Positions 25,080 through 33,869 are shown, counted from the stretch's first letter. The stretch is DNA of 64,000 nucleotides from an uncultured Eubacteriales bacterium (GCA_934457095.1 CAKSHJ010000003.1:46243-110242), one strand, 5' to 3'. Translations and numbers: made by a program. Notes: a model not told the origin generated them from the sequence alone.

Positions 25080-25931
25080 TTAATCGTCTTTGGAGGAAGC
25101 ATTGGGTTTCACATGCAAATCCTCCTTAAAGTGAATGTCCACCTGCGTATAGGGCAAATTAATATTGTTCAGTTCAAACGCCTGTTTCACCTGCTCCTGC
25201 AAATCGAACAGCACCGACCAATAATTCTCCGGGGTACAGAACACCCTCAAAGAAATTTCCACACCATTTTGCGCCTGCGCCAAAACAACCACCAGCGGTT
25301 CCGGCGAGGCAAGCACCATCGCGTTGGCTTTGGCGGTATTCAACAGCAACGCGCGCACCGCGTCCAAATCGGTGCCGTAACGCACGGTATAATCAAAATC
25401 AACGCGCCGCACGCCCAGCGCAGTATAATTGGTCAGCACGCCGGAAGTAATAATACTATTAGGAATCACAACTTCTTTTTTATCAAGCGTCATCAGGGTA
25501 CTATACATGATTTCCACTCTGGTCACGGTCCCCTCAACGGAATTCAACTGAATATAATGCCCCACCTGAAACGGCTTTGTAACAACAATCTGAATCCCGC
25601 TTGCAATATTGGCAACGCTTTCCTTCAGCCCCAGTCCAAGGGTAATTCCCGCAGCGCCCAGCGCGGCAAACAAAGAGGAAATATGCAGCCCAAACGGAGT
25701 CAGCGCCAAAATAAAAGCAAAAATCCGCAAAATATACTTGCAAAACGAGGACAAAAAAGTAATGGCGCTTTTCTCCACGCCAACGCGCCCCAACCCCTTT
25801 TTAATCAGCACAATAATCAGCTTAATGGCCCACCACGCGGCAACAAAAATCAAAACCGCCAGCAAAAGCTTGGGCGCAATATCTATCAGCCAAGCCAAAA
25901 AGCTATCCCAGCCTTTTGCAAAATCCCACAT
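25080..25931 (-). CDS. mscS: Small-conductance mechanosensitive channel (MscS family)
   Basis: 283 residues from ATG 25931 (RBS AAAGGATG). The topology is three N-terminal membrane helices. The pore-lining TM3 is recognisable as SSLFAALGAAGITLGLGLKE with the Ala/Gly packing pattern, followed by ANIASGIQIVVTKPFQVGHYI, the beta domain with VEGTVTRVEI and NSIITSGVLTNYT, and the C-terminal alpha/beta cage. It opens on hypo-osmotic shock to release solutes. The gene is monocistronic. An upstream ATG (25967) has no RBS. Confidence 0.92.
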   Translation of the reverse strand: MWDFAKGWDSFLAWLIDIAPKLLLAVLIFVAAWWAIKLIIVLIKKGLGRVGVEKSAITFLSSFCKYILRIFAFILALTPFGLHISSLFAALGAAGITLGLGLKESVANIASGIQIVVTKPFQVGHYIQLNSVEGTVTRVEIMYSTLMTLDKKEVVIPNSIITSGVLTNYTALGVRRVDFDYTVRYGTDLDAVRALLLNTAKANAMVLASPEPLVVVLAQAQNGVEISLRVFCTPENYWSVLFDLQEQVKQAFELNNINLPYTQVDIHFKEDLHVKPNASSKDD

Positions 25932-25985
25932 AAAAAATCCGCATCCTTTCGGCAAAAAATTCAGCATTTACTATGTTGCATTTTC

Positions 25986-25996
25986 AGTATAGCACA
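25986..25996 (-). promoter_or_regulatory. mscS extended -10 element
   Basis: Minus strand TGTGC-TATACT. No convincing -35 at 17 bp. The 309-bp gap 25932-26240 holds this and the opposite promoter at 26128, and nothing else that I can support. Confidence 0.4.
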
Positions 25997-26127
25997 TTTT
26001 CGCAAAAAAAGCGCGTACAAATTCATAAAATAATATTTGCGTCGAAATTCGAGCCGAAAAATGTGCAAATTTTACAGAAAAAACCAATCTTCGCAAAAAA
26101 TTTCTGCAATATATTTGGAAAAAAGTC

Positions 26128-26156
26128 TTGAAAAAAGTTTCTTAATATACTATATT
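26128..26156 (+). promoter_or_regulatory. Promoter of the MORN-repeat gene
   Basis: TTGAAA (26128-26133), 17 bp, TATATT (26151-26156), leaving an 80-nt leader. Confidence 0.55.
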
Positions 26157-26240
26157 TAGATAAGAAGTCGAATTAAGAAGAAAGATGTGCGGTACAATGG
26201 CCGCGCTTGGTCAACCAGTAATTTGTGGAGGGCTGCAAAC

Positions 26241-28289
26241 ATGCCAAAGCCTGAAAAAATGAAAAAAGAAGCGGAAATAATATTCTATACGGTTATCTAT
26301 CGCAAATACGACAGCATAGAACGACTACACGGCAAGCTGTATTACGCCCGGTACGACTATTTAGAAGATAACCAGCACGGCAAATATGTCGTAGAGGACA
26401 TGAGCAACGGTATGCCGGCCAAATGGGTATACACCATGTCCAAACGGGGCCTAAAATGGAAAAAAACCGTGGGCGGCAAAGTGGTTCAGCGTTCCGCCTC
26501 CGAGCCCCACGGCCGTTACAGCGTTGTCACGCTGGACGACAACGGCAACACCGTAAGCAAATGCGTGTTCGACCGCAACCACCAATGGCTTTATAACGAA
26601 TACTACACAGCAAATATCGAAACAATGCCGTATATCATCATAGAACCCGGCAACCACGAAAATGAACTCCACTTTGAAGTATACGACGAAGCCAGCGAGA
26701 GATATTCGCAGCAAACGCTGTACGCCTGCGCAATTGACCCGGAAGCCCCGGAGCAAACGGTAATAGACAACGAACTTGGCCGGCCGGAAATCTACGCTGC
26801 CACCAACCGCGGAGATTTTTGCTACTGCACGCAAGAGGAATGCCGCCGCCGCACCGAACTTGCGCAGAACCTGAGCAAAAAAGAGGACGACCTTACACCC
26901 AAATGGGACGGCCCGGACATGAGTCAGGTAACGCCGCAGCCGCCGGATTTTGACTTGGACATCGACCTGTCCAAATACCAATACGACTTTACGCCGGCGC
27001 AAATGGGAGTAGAGCCGGTTTCGCGGCATAGCAAGCCGCAGGAGGAACCGCCGGAGCAGGCAGAGCCGGAAACGCCCCCGGAACCCGCGCCGCAAGCCAT
27101 GCCGGAACCCGCGCCCGCAGAGTCCGCGCAATGGAAAGAAGAAAAAAATCCTGGCAAATATGTAGATTTTGAAACGCTGCTAAACACCGAGCTGCCCGAA
27201 GAGCAGGTCAAAGAGCTGGAAAAATCAAACGAATTGGCATTAGAGGAGTCAAAAAAGCGGCTGCGCACAGCGCAATACGAAACCACCGACTTAAAGGACG
27301 CAGTACCGGCAGGGCGGCCGGAGCAACTTGACGCCTACTATGCCAACCGAGAATTATACCGCAAGGACAACCGCAAACCGGTAGCGGACAAACTATATCA
27401 AACGCAGGTACAAAGCGTGTTGGAGCAAGTAGACGCAATGCTGCAGCAGGAAAGCACAACAGCGTCGCTTTCGCATGTAACAACCGCAAAAAATTTACCC
27501 GAACGGGAACTTACGCAACCGGAACCGAAGGCAGAGCCGCCGCACACAGAGGCCGATTCCACACCGCCGCCGGAACCGCCAAAGCCAACAGAGCCGCCGC
27601 AAAGCGCAAAAGTACCGCAGCTGCAGAGCGTAGCCGCAGCCAAACGCATCGTAGTCAGCGAGGAGGAAAGCTACCTGTATTTCGGCCGACTGATAAACGG
27701 CCTGCGTCAAGGGCACGGCAGAACAGAAAACGAGAGCGGCTACACCGCATACGACGGCTATTACAGAGACGACAAGCGAGATGGCTTTGGCGTATACTAT
27801 TATAAATCCGGCCAAATATGCTACGTAGGCGACTGGAAAGAGAACCAACGCCACGGAGTAGGCGTTTCCTACACACCACGGGGAGAAAACCTGTACGTAG
27901 GCAGCTGGAGAGAAAACCAGCCGGTCGGCAACGGCGCCCTGTTCGACAGAGAAGGCAATCTGTCGTTTGCGGGCAGAATCGAAAACGGCCAACGCCAGGG
28001 AGCGGGGGTTTCCTACCGCACGGAGGACGGCACAGTGTTTGTGGGGCAATGGAAAGACAACACCGCCACAGGCAAAGGCAGCGCATTTGACAAAGCGGGC
28101 AATTTAATCTACACAGGCATGTGGAAAGACGGCAAGCGCCACGGTTTCGGCACGGAATACGACCAAGCGGGCAACGTAGTGTATACAGGCACATGGGAAG
28201 ACGACCGTTATTTAGACGGCATGTTATACCAAAAAATCGGCCGCGGCATTGCGCAAACACCCGGCGTACCGCCAACGCCAAAAGGCTAA
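26241..28289 (+). CDS. MORN-repeat protein with proline/glutamate-rich linker (682 aa)
   Basis: Start ATG 26241 (RBS GGAGGG). Residues 1-230 form an unrecognised globular region rich in aromatic residues, with a CYCTQEEC motif near its end. Residues 250-475 are Pro/Glu-rich and probably unstructured. From about 478 to 660 there are roughly eight MORN repeats of 20-24 residues (YFGRLINGLRQGHG, YVGDWKENQRHGVG, FVGQWKDNTATGKG, YTGMWKDGKRHGFG and so on). MORN repeats form an elongated beta-hairpin stack used for protein or lipid contacts. No signal peptide or membrane helix is seen, so the protein is probably cytosolic. Base usage is C/A-rich like its neighbours on both strands. Function unknown. 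Confidence 0.85.
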   Translation: MPKPEKMKKEAEIIFYTVIYRKYDSIERLHGKLYYARYDYLEDNQHGKYVVEDMSNGMPAKWVYTMSKRGLKWKKTVGGKVVQRSASEPHGRYSVVTLDDNGNTVSKCVFDRNHQWLYNEYYTANIETMPYIIIEPGNHENELHFEVYDEASERYSQQTLYACAIDPEAPEQTVIDNELGRPEIYAATNRGDFCYCTQEECRRRTELAQNLSKKEDDLTPKWDGPDMSQVTPQPPDFDLDIDLSKYQYDFTPAQMGVEPVSRHSKPQEEPPEQAEPETPPEPAPQAMPEPAPAESAQWKEEKNPGKYVDFETLLNTELPEEQVKELEKSNELALEESKKRLRTAQYETTDLKDAVPAGRPEQLDAYYANRELYRKDNRKPVADKLYQTQVQSVLEQVDAMLQQESTTASLSHVTTAKNLPERELTQPEPKAEPPHTEADSTPPPEPPKPTEPPQSAKVPQLQSVAAAKRIVVSEEESYLYFGRLINGLRQGHGRTENESGYTAYDGYYRDDKRDGFGVYYYKSGQICYVGDWKENQRHGVGVSYTPRGENLYVGSWRENQPVGNGALFDREGNLSFAGRIENGQRQGAGVSYRTEDGTVFVGQWKDNTATGKGSAFDKAGNLIYTGMWKDGKRHGFGTEYDQAGNVVYTGTWEDDRYLDGMLYQKIGRGIAQTPGVPPTPKG

Positions 28290-28292
28290 AAC

Positions 28293-28320
28293 ACCCCCCG
28301 GCATTTGTTCGGGGGGTATT
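28293..28320 (+). terminator. Terminator of the MORN gene
   Basis: ACCCCCCG (28293-28300) pairs with CGGGGGGT (28310-28317) across a 9-nt loop, followed by a short T run. Confidence 0.8.
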
Positions 28321-28341
28321 TTACCGCATTATTTCACCAAG

Positions 28342-28582
28342 CACCCTCCCCGGCACCGGCCGGGGAGCACATTCCCTCCTTGCCGGCATATTACTTCACC
28401 AATTCCGTATTTGCGGTAATTGAGCACCCTCCCCGGCGCCGGCCGGGGAGTACATTTCCCCCTTGCCGGCATATTACTTCACCAATTCCGTATTTGCGGT
28501 AATTGAGCGGCCTCCCCGGCACCGGCCGGGGAGCACATTCCCCCTTGCCGGCGTATCATTTCACCAATTCCGTATTAGGATA
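28342..28582. repeat. Three tandem 83-bp repeats containing a GC-rich hairpin and the spoIID 3' end
   Basis: Units begin at 28342, 28425 and 28508. Each holds a 22-bp near-perfect palindrome (28346-28367, 28429-28450 and 28512-28533; CTCCCCGGC ... GCCGGGGAG) and a copy of the sequence TTCACCAATTCCGTATT. In the third unit this is the real end of spoIID (stop at 28556). The array looks like repeated duplication of the spoIID tail plus its hairpin. Units 1 and 2 are non-coding. On the minus strand the hairpins may act as spoIID terminators or mRNA stabilisers, though no T run follows. Confidence 0.85.
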
Positions 28583-29674
28583 ATACCACGCCAAAATCTC
28601 GTGGTAAGCGGAGCCTTGACTTGCCATATATTGCGCACCCACCTGACTCATACCGACGCCGTGCCCATAACCTTTAACAGAAAAAGTAAACGCGCCGTTT
28701 TCATAAGCAACCTCAAAATTCGCCGAGCGCAAGCCAAACGCGGTTCTCGCCTGCGTACCCTTACGCTCAGCGCCGCCGATTACCACCGAAGAAACATACC
28801 CGGAGCTATCGCGCACGATTTGACCAAACCAGGCATTGGGGTCGCCCTCCAGCGTGCAGTCCCAAGCATTTTTGGCGGCGGTCTGAACCTGTTCCGGGGT
28901 CAGGGTCAGGGTAGTCCGAAAGCCCTCGGCATACACATCGCCGGGGCTGGCCACGGGCACCAAATAACTTCTGGCATTACCGAACACCTCTTTGGCGTCC
29001 ACGGTAGTGCCGCCGGAGATTGCATAATAAGTTGCGGTAATCAATTCGCCGTTTTGCTGTAAAGTTTGCCCCCAAACAGCGTCCACGGCGTCGCACAAAT
29101 TCCGGTAATAAGCGTCAAAATTCTCACCCCAACGCTCCTGCATCTGCTCCTTAGAGGCGTAAATAAGCCACTGAGAGGGATTGGCGGCAAAATCCGCGCC
29201 CTTCAGGGCGGAACTTTGGGTCATTTTCCGGGCATTTCTAAGAGAGCAGTAATAAGTATAAGCGGCAACCGCCTGCGCTTTCAGGGCCTCGGCATGGTAA
29301 GTAGGAGCAAGCTCGGCAGCCAGCGTACCGATTAAAAACGTGCGGTCATCCACCTCAAACACCTCGTCCTTCAGCGAGTCCAAAATGCGAAAAACAGCGG
29401 TTTCGGCAGCCTGACTGACCGCTGTGTCGGAGGAGGGAGTTTGAGTCTCGGAGGCAGCGCTTTCGGAGCCGGGGGCAGCCTGCGCCAAGGGCGTTTCGGG
29501 CGCAGATTGCGCATTCTGGTCCGCGTTAAAATGCACCTTCACATCATCGCCAATATCGGCGCCCAACGCCAAACAAGGAACGATCAACCAAGCCAGCAGC
29601 AAAGCGGCAAACAGCAAAAACAGGGCCTTCAGCCCGGCGCGATTGGATATTTTTGGATTTTGAAACTCTTTCAT
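28556..29674 (-). CDS. spoIID: SpoIID/LytB-domain protein (stage II sporulation protein D)
   Basis: 372 residues. One membrane anchor (about 17-38) is followed by an Ala/Ser/Glu-rich linker to about 95 and then the SpoIID domain: LIGTLAAELAPTYHAEALKAQAVAAYTYY, ATYYAISGGTTVDAKEVFG, and the end motif VKGYGHGVGMSQVGAQYMASQGSAYHEILAWYYPNTE. SpoIID is a lytic transglycosylase that, with SpoIIM and SpoIIP, thins septal peptidoglycan for engulfment of the forespore. This supports an endospore former. Its final codons are part of the 83-bp tandem repeat. No other spo genes are adjacent. Confidence 0.93.
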   Translation of the reverse strand: MKEFQNPKISNRAGLKALFLLFAALLLAWLIVPCLALGADIGDDVKVHFNADQNAQSAPETPLAQAAPGSESAASETQTPSSDTAVSQAAETAVFRILDSLKDEVFEVDDRTFLIGTLAAELAPTYHAEALKAQAVAAYTYYCSLRNARKMTQSSALKGADFAANPSQWLIYASKEQMQERWGENFDAYYRNLCDAVDAVWGQTLQQNGELITATYYAISGGTTVDAKEVFGNARSYLVPVASPGDVYAEGFRTTLTLTPEQVQTAAKNAWDCTLEGDPNAWFGQIVRDSSGYVSSVVIGGAERKGTQARTAFGLRSANFEVAYENGAFTFSVKGYGHGVGMSQVGAQYMASQGSAYHEILAWYYPNTELVK

Positions 29675-29745
29675 GATTTTTCACACTCCCAAATATTTTT
29701 AACAAACGGAAAAAAAGAAAACAAAGGAGGAAAAAGCGGGTTCTA

Positions 29746-29774
29746 TTGACTTTACCGGATGGCTGTTATACAAT
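29746..29774 (+). promoter_or_regulatory. Promoter of the citrate synthase gene
   Basis: TTGACT (29746-29751), 17 bp, TACAAT (29769-29774). Confidence 0.7.
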
Positions 29775-29829
29775 ATTATGTAACGCAGACTACGGAAATG
29801 AATGCAAAGCAAAGAACGGTGGTGAAACC

Positions 29830-31188
29830 ATGCAGGCACAGGCGCAGCAAGAGAAAATCGAATCCTTTTGCCGGGAATTTTTAGCGCACAACCGAATATC
29901 AGACGAAGTTTTCGAGCAATACGGAGTCAAGCGGGGTCTGCGCAATGCAGACGGAACAGGCGTAATCGCAGGGCTAACGAACATCTGCAATGTCCACGGC
30001 TACCTAATCGACGACGGCAACCGCATCCCGGACCGCGGCAAGCTGACCTACCGCGGCATCAACGTAGAAGACATCATCGCCGGCTGCGCCCAAGACGACC
30101 GCTTTGGATTTGAGGAAGTCATCTGGCTGTTGATTTTCGGAACGCAGCCCACGCAGGCGCAATTAGAGAGCTTTACGGAACTACTGAGCGCCAGCCGGGA
30201 ATTACCGCCTTATTTTGCAGAGGACATGATTATGAAAGCGCCCTCGGCAAACATCATGAATAAACTGGCGCGTTCGGTGCTGGCGCTGTATTCCTACGAC
30301 GACAACCCCGACAGCACCGCGTTAGAAAACGTGATGCAGCAATCTATACAGCTCATAGCAAGGCTCCCGTCCATTATGACATACTCCTATCAGGTAAAAA
30401 AGCGGAATTTTGACAGAGAAAGCATGTTTTTCCACCCGTTAATTCCCCAGCATTCGACATCGCAGGCAATTTTACACACCCTGCGCCCGGACAGCCGCTT
30501 CACAGACGAAGAAGCCAAAATACTGGACGCATGCTTAATTTTGCACGCAGAACACGGCGGCGGCAACAATTCCACCTTTGCCGCGCGAGTCCTGTCGTCC
30601 TCCGGTACCGACACCTATTCCGCCATCGCAGGCGCAATCGGCTCATTAAAAGGCCCGCGGCACGGCGGCGCCAACCACCGGGTCATGACGATGATGCACG
30701 AACTGATGGAATCAGTCAGCGACTGGAGCGACGAAGACGAGCTTACGCGGTATTTAGAAAAGATCCTGCGCAAACAAGCGGGAGACGGCTCCGGACTGAT
30801 ATACGGCATGGGCCACGCGGTCTACACGCTGTCAGACCCAAGAGCGGAAATATTAAAAGAGCAAGCCAAAAAACTGTCGGTCAAAAAGGGCCTGCAAAAG
30901 CAATTCGCGCTGTTCGAGAGCGTAGAACGCCTATCCCCGTCGGTATTTGAGCGCGTCAAAGGCATATCAAAAGCAATATGCGCAAATGTAGACTTTTACT
31001 CCGGGTTTGTATACAACATGTTGGGCATCCCTTCAGACTTATTCACGCCGTTATTTGCGGTGTCACGCATAGCGGGGTGGTGCGCGCACCGCATCGAAGA
31101 AATCGCCACCTGCAAGCGCATCATCCGCCCGGCATACCGTTCCATCACGCAAAACAGCAGCTACAAACCCCTGCGCGAGCGCGGGTAA
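29830..31188 (+). CDS. gltA: Citrate synthase (citrate/2-methylcitrate synthase family)
   Basis: Condenses acetyl-CoA with oxaloacetate. 452 residues from ATG 29830; an upstream in-frame TTG overlaps the promoter and is not a start. Catalytic elements are HAEHGGGNNSTFAARV (first His), the second His in YGMGHAVYTLSDPRA, the Asp in NVDFYSGFVYNMLGIP, and RIAGWCAHRIEE with RPAYRS for citrate binding. It is longer than the usual 370-430 residues because of an N-terminal extension with YGVKRGLRN-DGTGV, a version seen in Clostridia. No aconitase or isocitrate dehydrogenase is adjacent; it probably feeds glutamate synthesis. Methylcitrate activity cannot be excluded. Confidence 0.93.
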   Translation: MQAQAQQEKIESFCREFLAHNRISDEVFEQYGVKRGLRNADGTGVIAGLTNICNVHGYLIDDGNRIPDRGKLTYRGINVEDIIAGCAQDDRFGFEEVIWLLIFGTQPTQAQLESFTELLSASRELPPYFAEDMIMKAPSANIMNKLARSVLALYSYDDNPDSTALENVMQQSIQLIARLPSIMTYSYQVKKRNFDRESMFFHPLIPQHSTSQAILHTLRPDSRFTDEEAKILDACLILHAEHGGGNNSTFAARVLSSSGTDTYSAIAGAIGSLKGPRHGGANHRVMTMMHELMESVSDWSDEDELTRYLEKILRKQAGDGSGLIYGMGHAVYTLSDPRAEILKEQAKKLSVKKGLQKQFALFESVERLSPSVFERVKGISKAICANVDFYSGFVYNMLGIPSDLFTPLFAVSRIAGWCAHRIEEIATCKRIIRPAYRSITQNSSYKPLRERG

Positions 31189-31215
31189 AACCAGAACGAG
31201 AGGAAGGTAATACTG

Positions 31216-32517
31216 TTGAAAATCAAAACCGCATGGTTTGTTCTAATCGGCGCGCTGGCAATCACAATACCGGTGCGGGTATATCAAATGCTGTTTTTAG
31301 TAGACCCCACCACAGAATTTTTCACAGACCACAACATATCGGCGATATGTCTTGCAGCATTCATGCTGGTTGTGCTTGCGGTTATGATGTTCTTATGCTT
31401 TGAAGACAAAAACGCGCCCAAGCGTTTCGGGGCAATCAACAGTATACCGGCAACGCTTGCAGCAGGCGCGGCAGGCGTCGGCGTCATCGTGCACGCCATC
31501 TACGCGCTGCTGGTAGACAACCGCGCACAAAATTCACACAGCGCAGGAGTCAGCAGCGCAGTACAAGGCGGTCAAACCTACCTAAATGTCATCATGGCCT
31601 TTGTAGGCGTAGCGGCAGGCGTCGTGCTGCTCATTCAGGCCATAAGCTTTGCGCTGGGCAAAAACCTCTTCACCAAAATCCCGGCCGCAGCAATTATCCC
31701 GCCGCTTTGGTTCTGCATCAACCTAATCACGCTGTTCACCAACTACGTAAACGTAACGTACATGACCGAGAACATGATGGACATGTTTTCGCTCATATTC
31801 GCAACGTTATTTCTGCTGTACCAGGGCAAAATGCTGGCAAATTTTTCCACGGTAAAAGCAGGCAAACGCATATACGCCTACGGATTACCCACAATATTAT
31901 TCGGCTTTGTCTCCGCGCTGCCAAGCTTCGTGCTGCAAGCGCTGAACTACCCCCACACCAGCTCTTTAAAACTAACGCTGAACATCGTCCTGTTTTTAGT
32001 CGCGGTATACGCGCTGGTATTTCTGCTTATCTATCCAAAAATTCCCAATCATCAAAAAGCACCCGAACCCCAACGCCCCACAGAACCGGAACCGCCGGTC
32101 GCGCCGCCATTGGAGGAAAACCGGCAAGAAGCCGCGCCCACCGAAGAAGAGCCGCCCATTTTTGAGAACGACGGCCGCGAGATTCCATATTTGTTCCACC
32201 GCGAGCCAACCTTGCGCATAGAAAAAAAAGAGAAAAAAAAGAAGAAAAAAAAGCGCAGCATATTTTACTTTATCCCCTTTGTAAAAAAGCGCGTCGACAA
32301 AAAAGAAGCAGAAGCGCAGCGCCCGGCCTGGACGCCGGCCAAAAGAGAAGAAGCGCCCGCCAAACGCCTGGAAAACGACTGGCTTTTAGACATGTACGGC
32401 TATGAGCGGCGCCCCAAAAACGGCGCGGGCAAAGCCAACGACGAGCCTTATATCCCCAAAGTAATCGACGCGCAACCCGAAACGCCGCCGGCCGGAACAA
32501 CGGACTCACAACCATAA
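31216..32517 (+). CDS. Multi-spanning membrane protein with charged cytosolic tail, unknown function
   Basis: The start is probably TTG 31216, 7 nt after GGAAGG; no better ATG fits. Residues 1-280 hold about seven to eight hydrophobic helices (AWFVLIGALAITIPV, AICLAAFMLVVLAVMMFLC, AGAAGVGVIVHAIYALLV, IMAFVGVAAGVVLLIQAI and others). The C-terminal 150 residues are Pro/Glu-rich, then very basic: a run of lysines (about 336-349) encoded by A-rich DNA, then FYFIPFVKKRVDKKEAEAQ. No family was recognised. It follows citrate synthase by 27 bp and may be co-transcribed. The A-rich tract at 32220-32253 is a possible slippage site. Confidence 0.8.
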   Translation: MKIKTAWFVLIGALAITIPVRVYQMLFLVDPTTEFFTDHNISAICLAAFMLVVLAVMMFLCFEDKNAPKRFGAINSIPATLAAGAAGVGVIVHAIYALLVDNRAQNSHSAGVSSAVQGGQTYLNVIMAFVGVAAGVVLLIQAISFALGKNLFTKIPAAAIIPPLWFCINLITLFTNYVNVTYMTENMMDMFSLIFATLFLLYQGKMLANFSTVKAGKRIYAYGLPTILFGFVSALPSFVLQALNYPHTSSLKLTLNIVLFLVAVYALVFLLIYPKIPNHQKAPEPQRPTEPEPPVAPPLEENRQEAAPTEEEPPIFENDGREIPYLFHREPTLRIEKKEKKKKKKKRSIFYFIPFVKKRVDKKEAEAQRPAWTPAKREEAPAKRLENDWLLDMYGYERRPKNGAGKANDEPYIPKVIDAQPETPPAGTTDSQP

Positions 32518-32555
32518 AGCGTAGGCGCATTTTTTTGAGAAAAACTTAACAATGA

Positions 32556-32584
32556 TTGCAATTCGCCCGCAACTGTTGTAAAGT
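32556..32584 (+). promoter_or_regulatory. gapA promoter
   Basis: TTGCAA (32556-32561), 17 bp, TAAAGT (32579-32584). The -10 is imperfect. Confidence 0.5.
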
Positions 32585-32623
32585 AAAACAAGACGATCAT
32601 TTCAAGAAGGAGGCATGCAAAAT

Positions 32624-33640
32624 ATGGCAATCAAAATCGGAATCAACGGCTTTGGGCGCATCGGACGCTTAGTATTTCGAGCGGCGGTAGCGCAGCCGGA
32701 ACAATATGAGATCGCAGCGATCAACGACCCGTTCATAGACCTGGACTACATGGTATATATGGTGCGGTACGACACGGTGCACGGCAAATTCGGCGGCAGC
32801 GTCAAAGCGGCAAACGGCAAGCTGGAGGTAAACGGCAAGCCAATAGCGGTCTTTGCAGAAAAAGACCCGTCACAAATCCCATGGGGCAACGCAGGCGCAG
32901 ACTACGTAGTAGAGTCAACGGGAGTCTTCTGCACAACGGAAAAGGCCTCGGCGCACCTAAAAGGCGGCGCCAAAAAGGTAGTCATTTCCGCGCCCGCCAA
33001 AGACAGCGAAACGCCGACATTCGTGTGCGGAGTCAATTTAGAGCAATACACGCCCAATATGCAGGTCGTCTCAAACGCCTCCTGCACAACCAATTGTCTG
33101 GCGCCTCTTGCAAAAGTCATACACGACCGCTTCGGCATCGCAGAGGGCCTGATGACAACGGTACACAGCACAACGGCAACACAAAAAACGGTAGACGGCC
33201 CCTCGGCAAAAGACTGGCGCGGCGGCAGAGCGGCGTCCGGGAACATCATCCCGTCCTCCACCGGGGCGGCAAAAGCGTGCGCGCTGGTCATCCCGGCGCT
33301 CAAAGGCAAGCTCACGGGCATGTCCTTCCGGGTACCGACCCTAGATGTCTCGGTGGTAGATTTAACCTGCCGGCTGGAAAAAGCGACGACCTACGAAGAG
33401 ATTTGCGCGCAGGTCAAACGCGCCTCAGAGCAAGAGCTTGCGGGCATTTTGGGCTACACCGAGGAGCTGGTAGTCTCCTCGGACTTCATAGGCGACAGCA
33501 GAACCTCCATTTTCGACGCCAAAGCCGGCATCATGCTCAACGAGCGCTTTGTAAAGCTGGTTTCGTGGTATGACAACGAGTGGGGTTATTCGAATAAGGT
33601 GCTGAATTTAATCGCGCACATGGAAAAAACAGGAAAATAA
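32624..33640 (+). CDS. gapA: Glyceraldehyde-3-phosphate dehydrogenase, type I
   Basis: NAD-dependent oxidation of glyceraldehyde 3-phosphate to 1,3-bisphosphoglycerate. 338 residues from ATG 32624 (AAGGAGG with 9-nt spacing; an ATG at 32615 is too close to the RBS). Visible are the NAD-binding INGFGRIGRLVFRA, the catalytic Cys154 in SNASCTTNCLAP, His181 in TTVHSTTATQKTVDGPS, and the C-terminal SWYDNEWGYSNKV. It is monocistronic, unlike the common gap-pgk-tpi arrangement. Like its neighbours it uses C-rich codons on the + strand. Confidence 0.97.
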   Translation: MAIKIGINGFGRIGRLVFRAAVAQPEQYEIAAINDPFIDLDYMVYMVRYDTVHGKFGGSVKAANGKLEVNGKPIAVFAEKDPSQIPWGNAGADYVVESTGVFCTTEKASAHLKGGAKKVVISAPAKDSETPTFVCGVNLEQYTPNMQVVSNASCTTNCLAPLAKVIHDRFGIAEGLMTTVHSTTATQKTVDGPSAKDWRGGRAASGNIIPSSTGAAKACALVIPALKGKLTGMSFRVPTLDVSVVDLTCRLEKATTYEEICAQVKRASEQELAGILGYTEELVVSSDFIGDSRTSIFDAKAGIMLNERFVKLVSWYDNEWGYSNKVLNLIAHMEKTGK

Positions 33641-33650
33641 AAAGGCGAGT

Positions 33651-33682
33651 AAAACAGGCAGCAAATTTTGCGCCTGTTTTTT
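33651..33682 (+). terminator. gapA terminator
   Basis: AAAACAGGC (33651-33659) pairs with GCCTGTTTT (33672-33680), followed by further T residues. Confidence 0.85.
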
Positions 33683-33777
33683 CATGTCAAAATCATCCAA
33701 ATAAACCTAAAAATGTAAATCAAAATTTAAACGCAGCGAAGAATTTGTAAAAAAGCTGTATATTTAGGCAGGTTTAG

Positions 33778-33807
33778 TTGACAGGTTTTGCAAAGCGCGG
33801 CTATACT
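33778..33807 (+). promoter_or_regulatory. lcp promoter
   Basis: Consensus TTGACA (33778-33783), 18 bp, TATACT (33802-33807). Transcription would begin near 33814, putting the parS palindrome in the leader. Confidence 0.65.
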
Positions 33808-33841
33808 ATAAAAGAGCGGCAAGAGGCATCGCAGAAGAGGA

Positions 33842-33869
33842 AACAAATGTTTCACGTGAAACATTTGTT
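33842..33869. other. parS centromere site in a 28-bp perfect palindrome
   Basis: TGTTTCACGTGAAACA at 33848-33863 matches the ParB (Spo0J) parS consensus of Bacillota exactly. It is embedded in a 28-bp perfect palindrome (33842-33869). ParB loads at parS, spreads and recruits SMC; such sites cluster around the replication origin. Here it lies between a strong promoter and the start of the lcp gene, and within the lcp reading frame it could be read as MFHVKH. Strand composition also flips close to this point. The site identity rests on sequence match only. Confidence 0.85.

Noticed and set aside
28342..28582. Tandem repeats considered as a CRISPR array
   Set aside because: The units are contiguous 83-bp copies without unique spacers and include spoIID coding bases; no cas genes are nearby.
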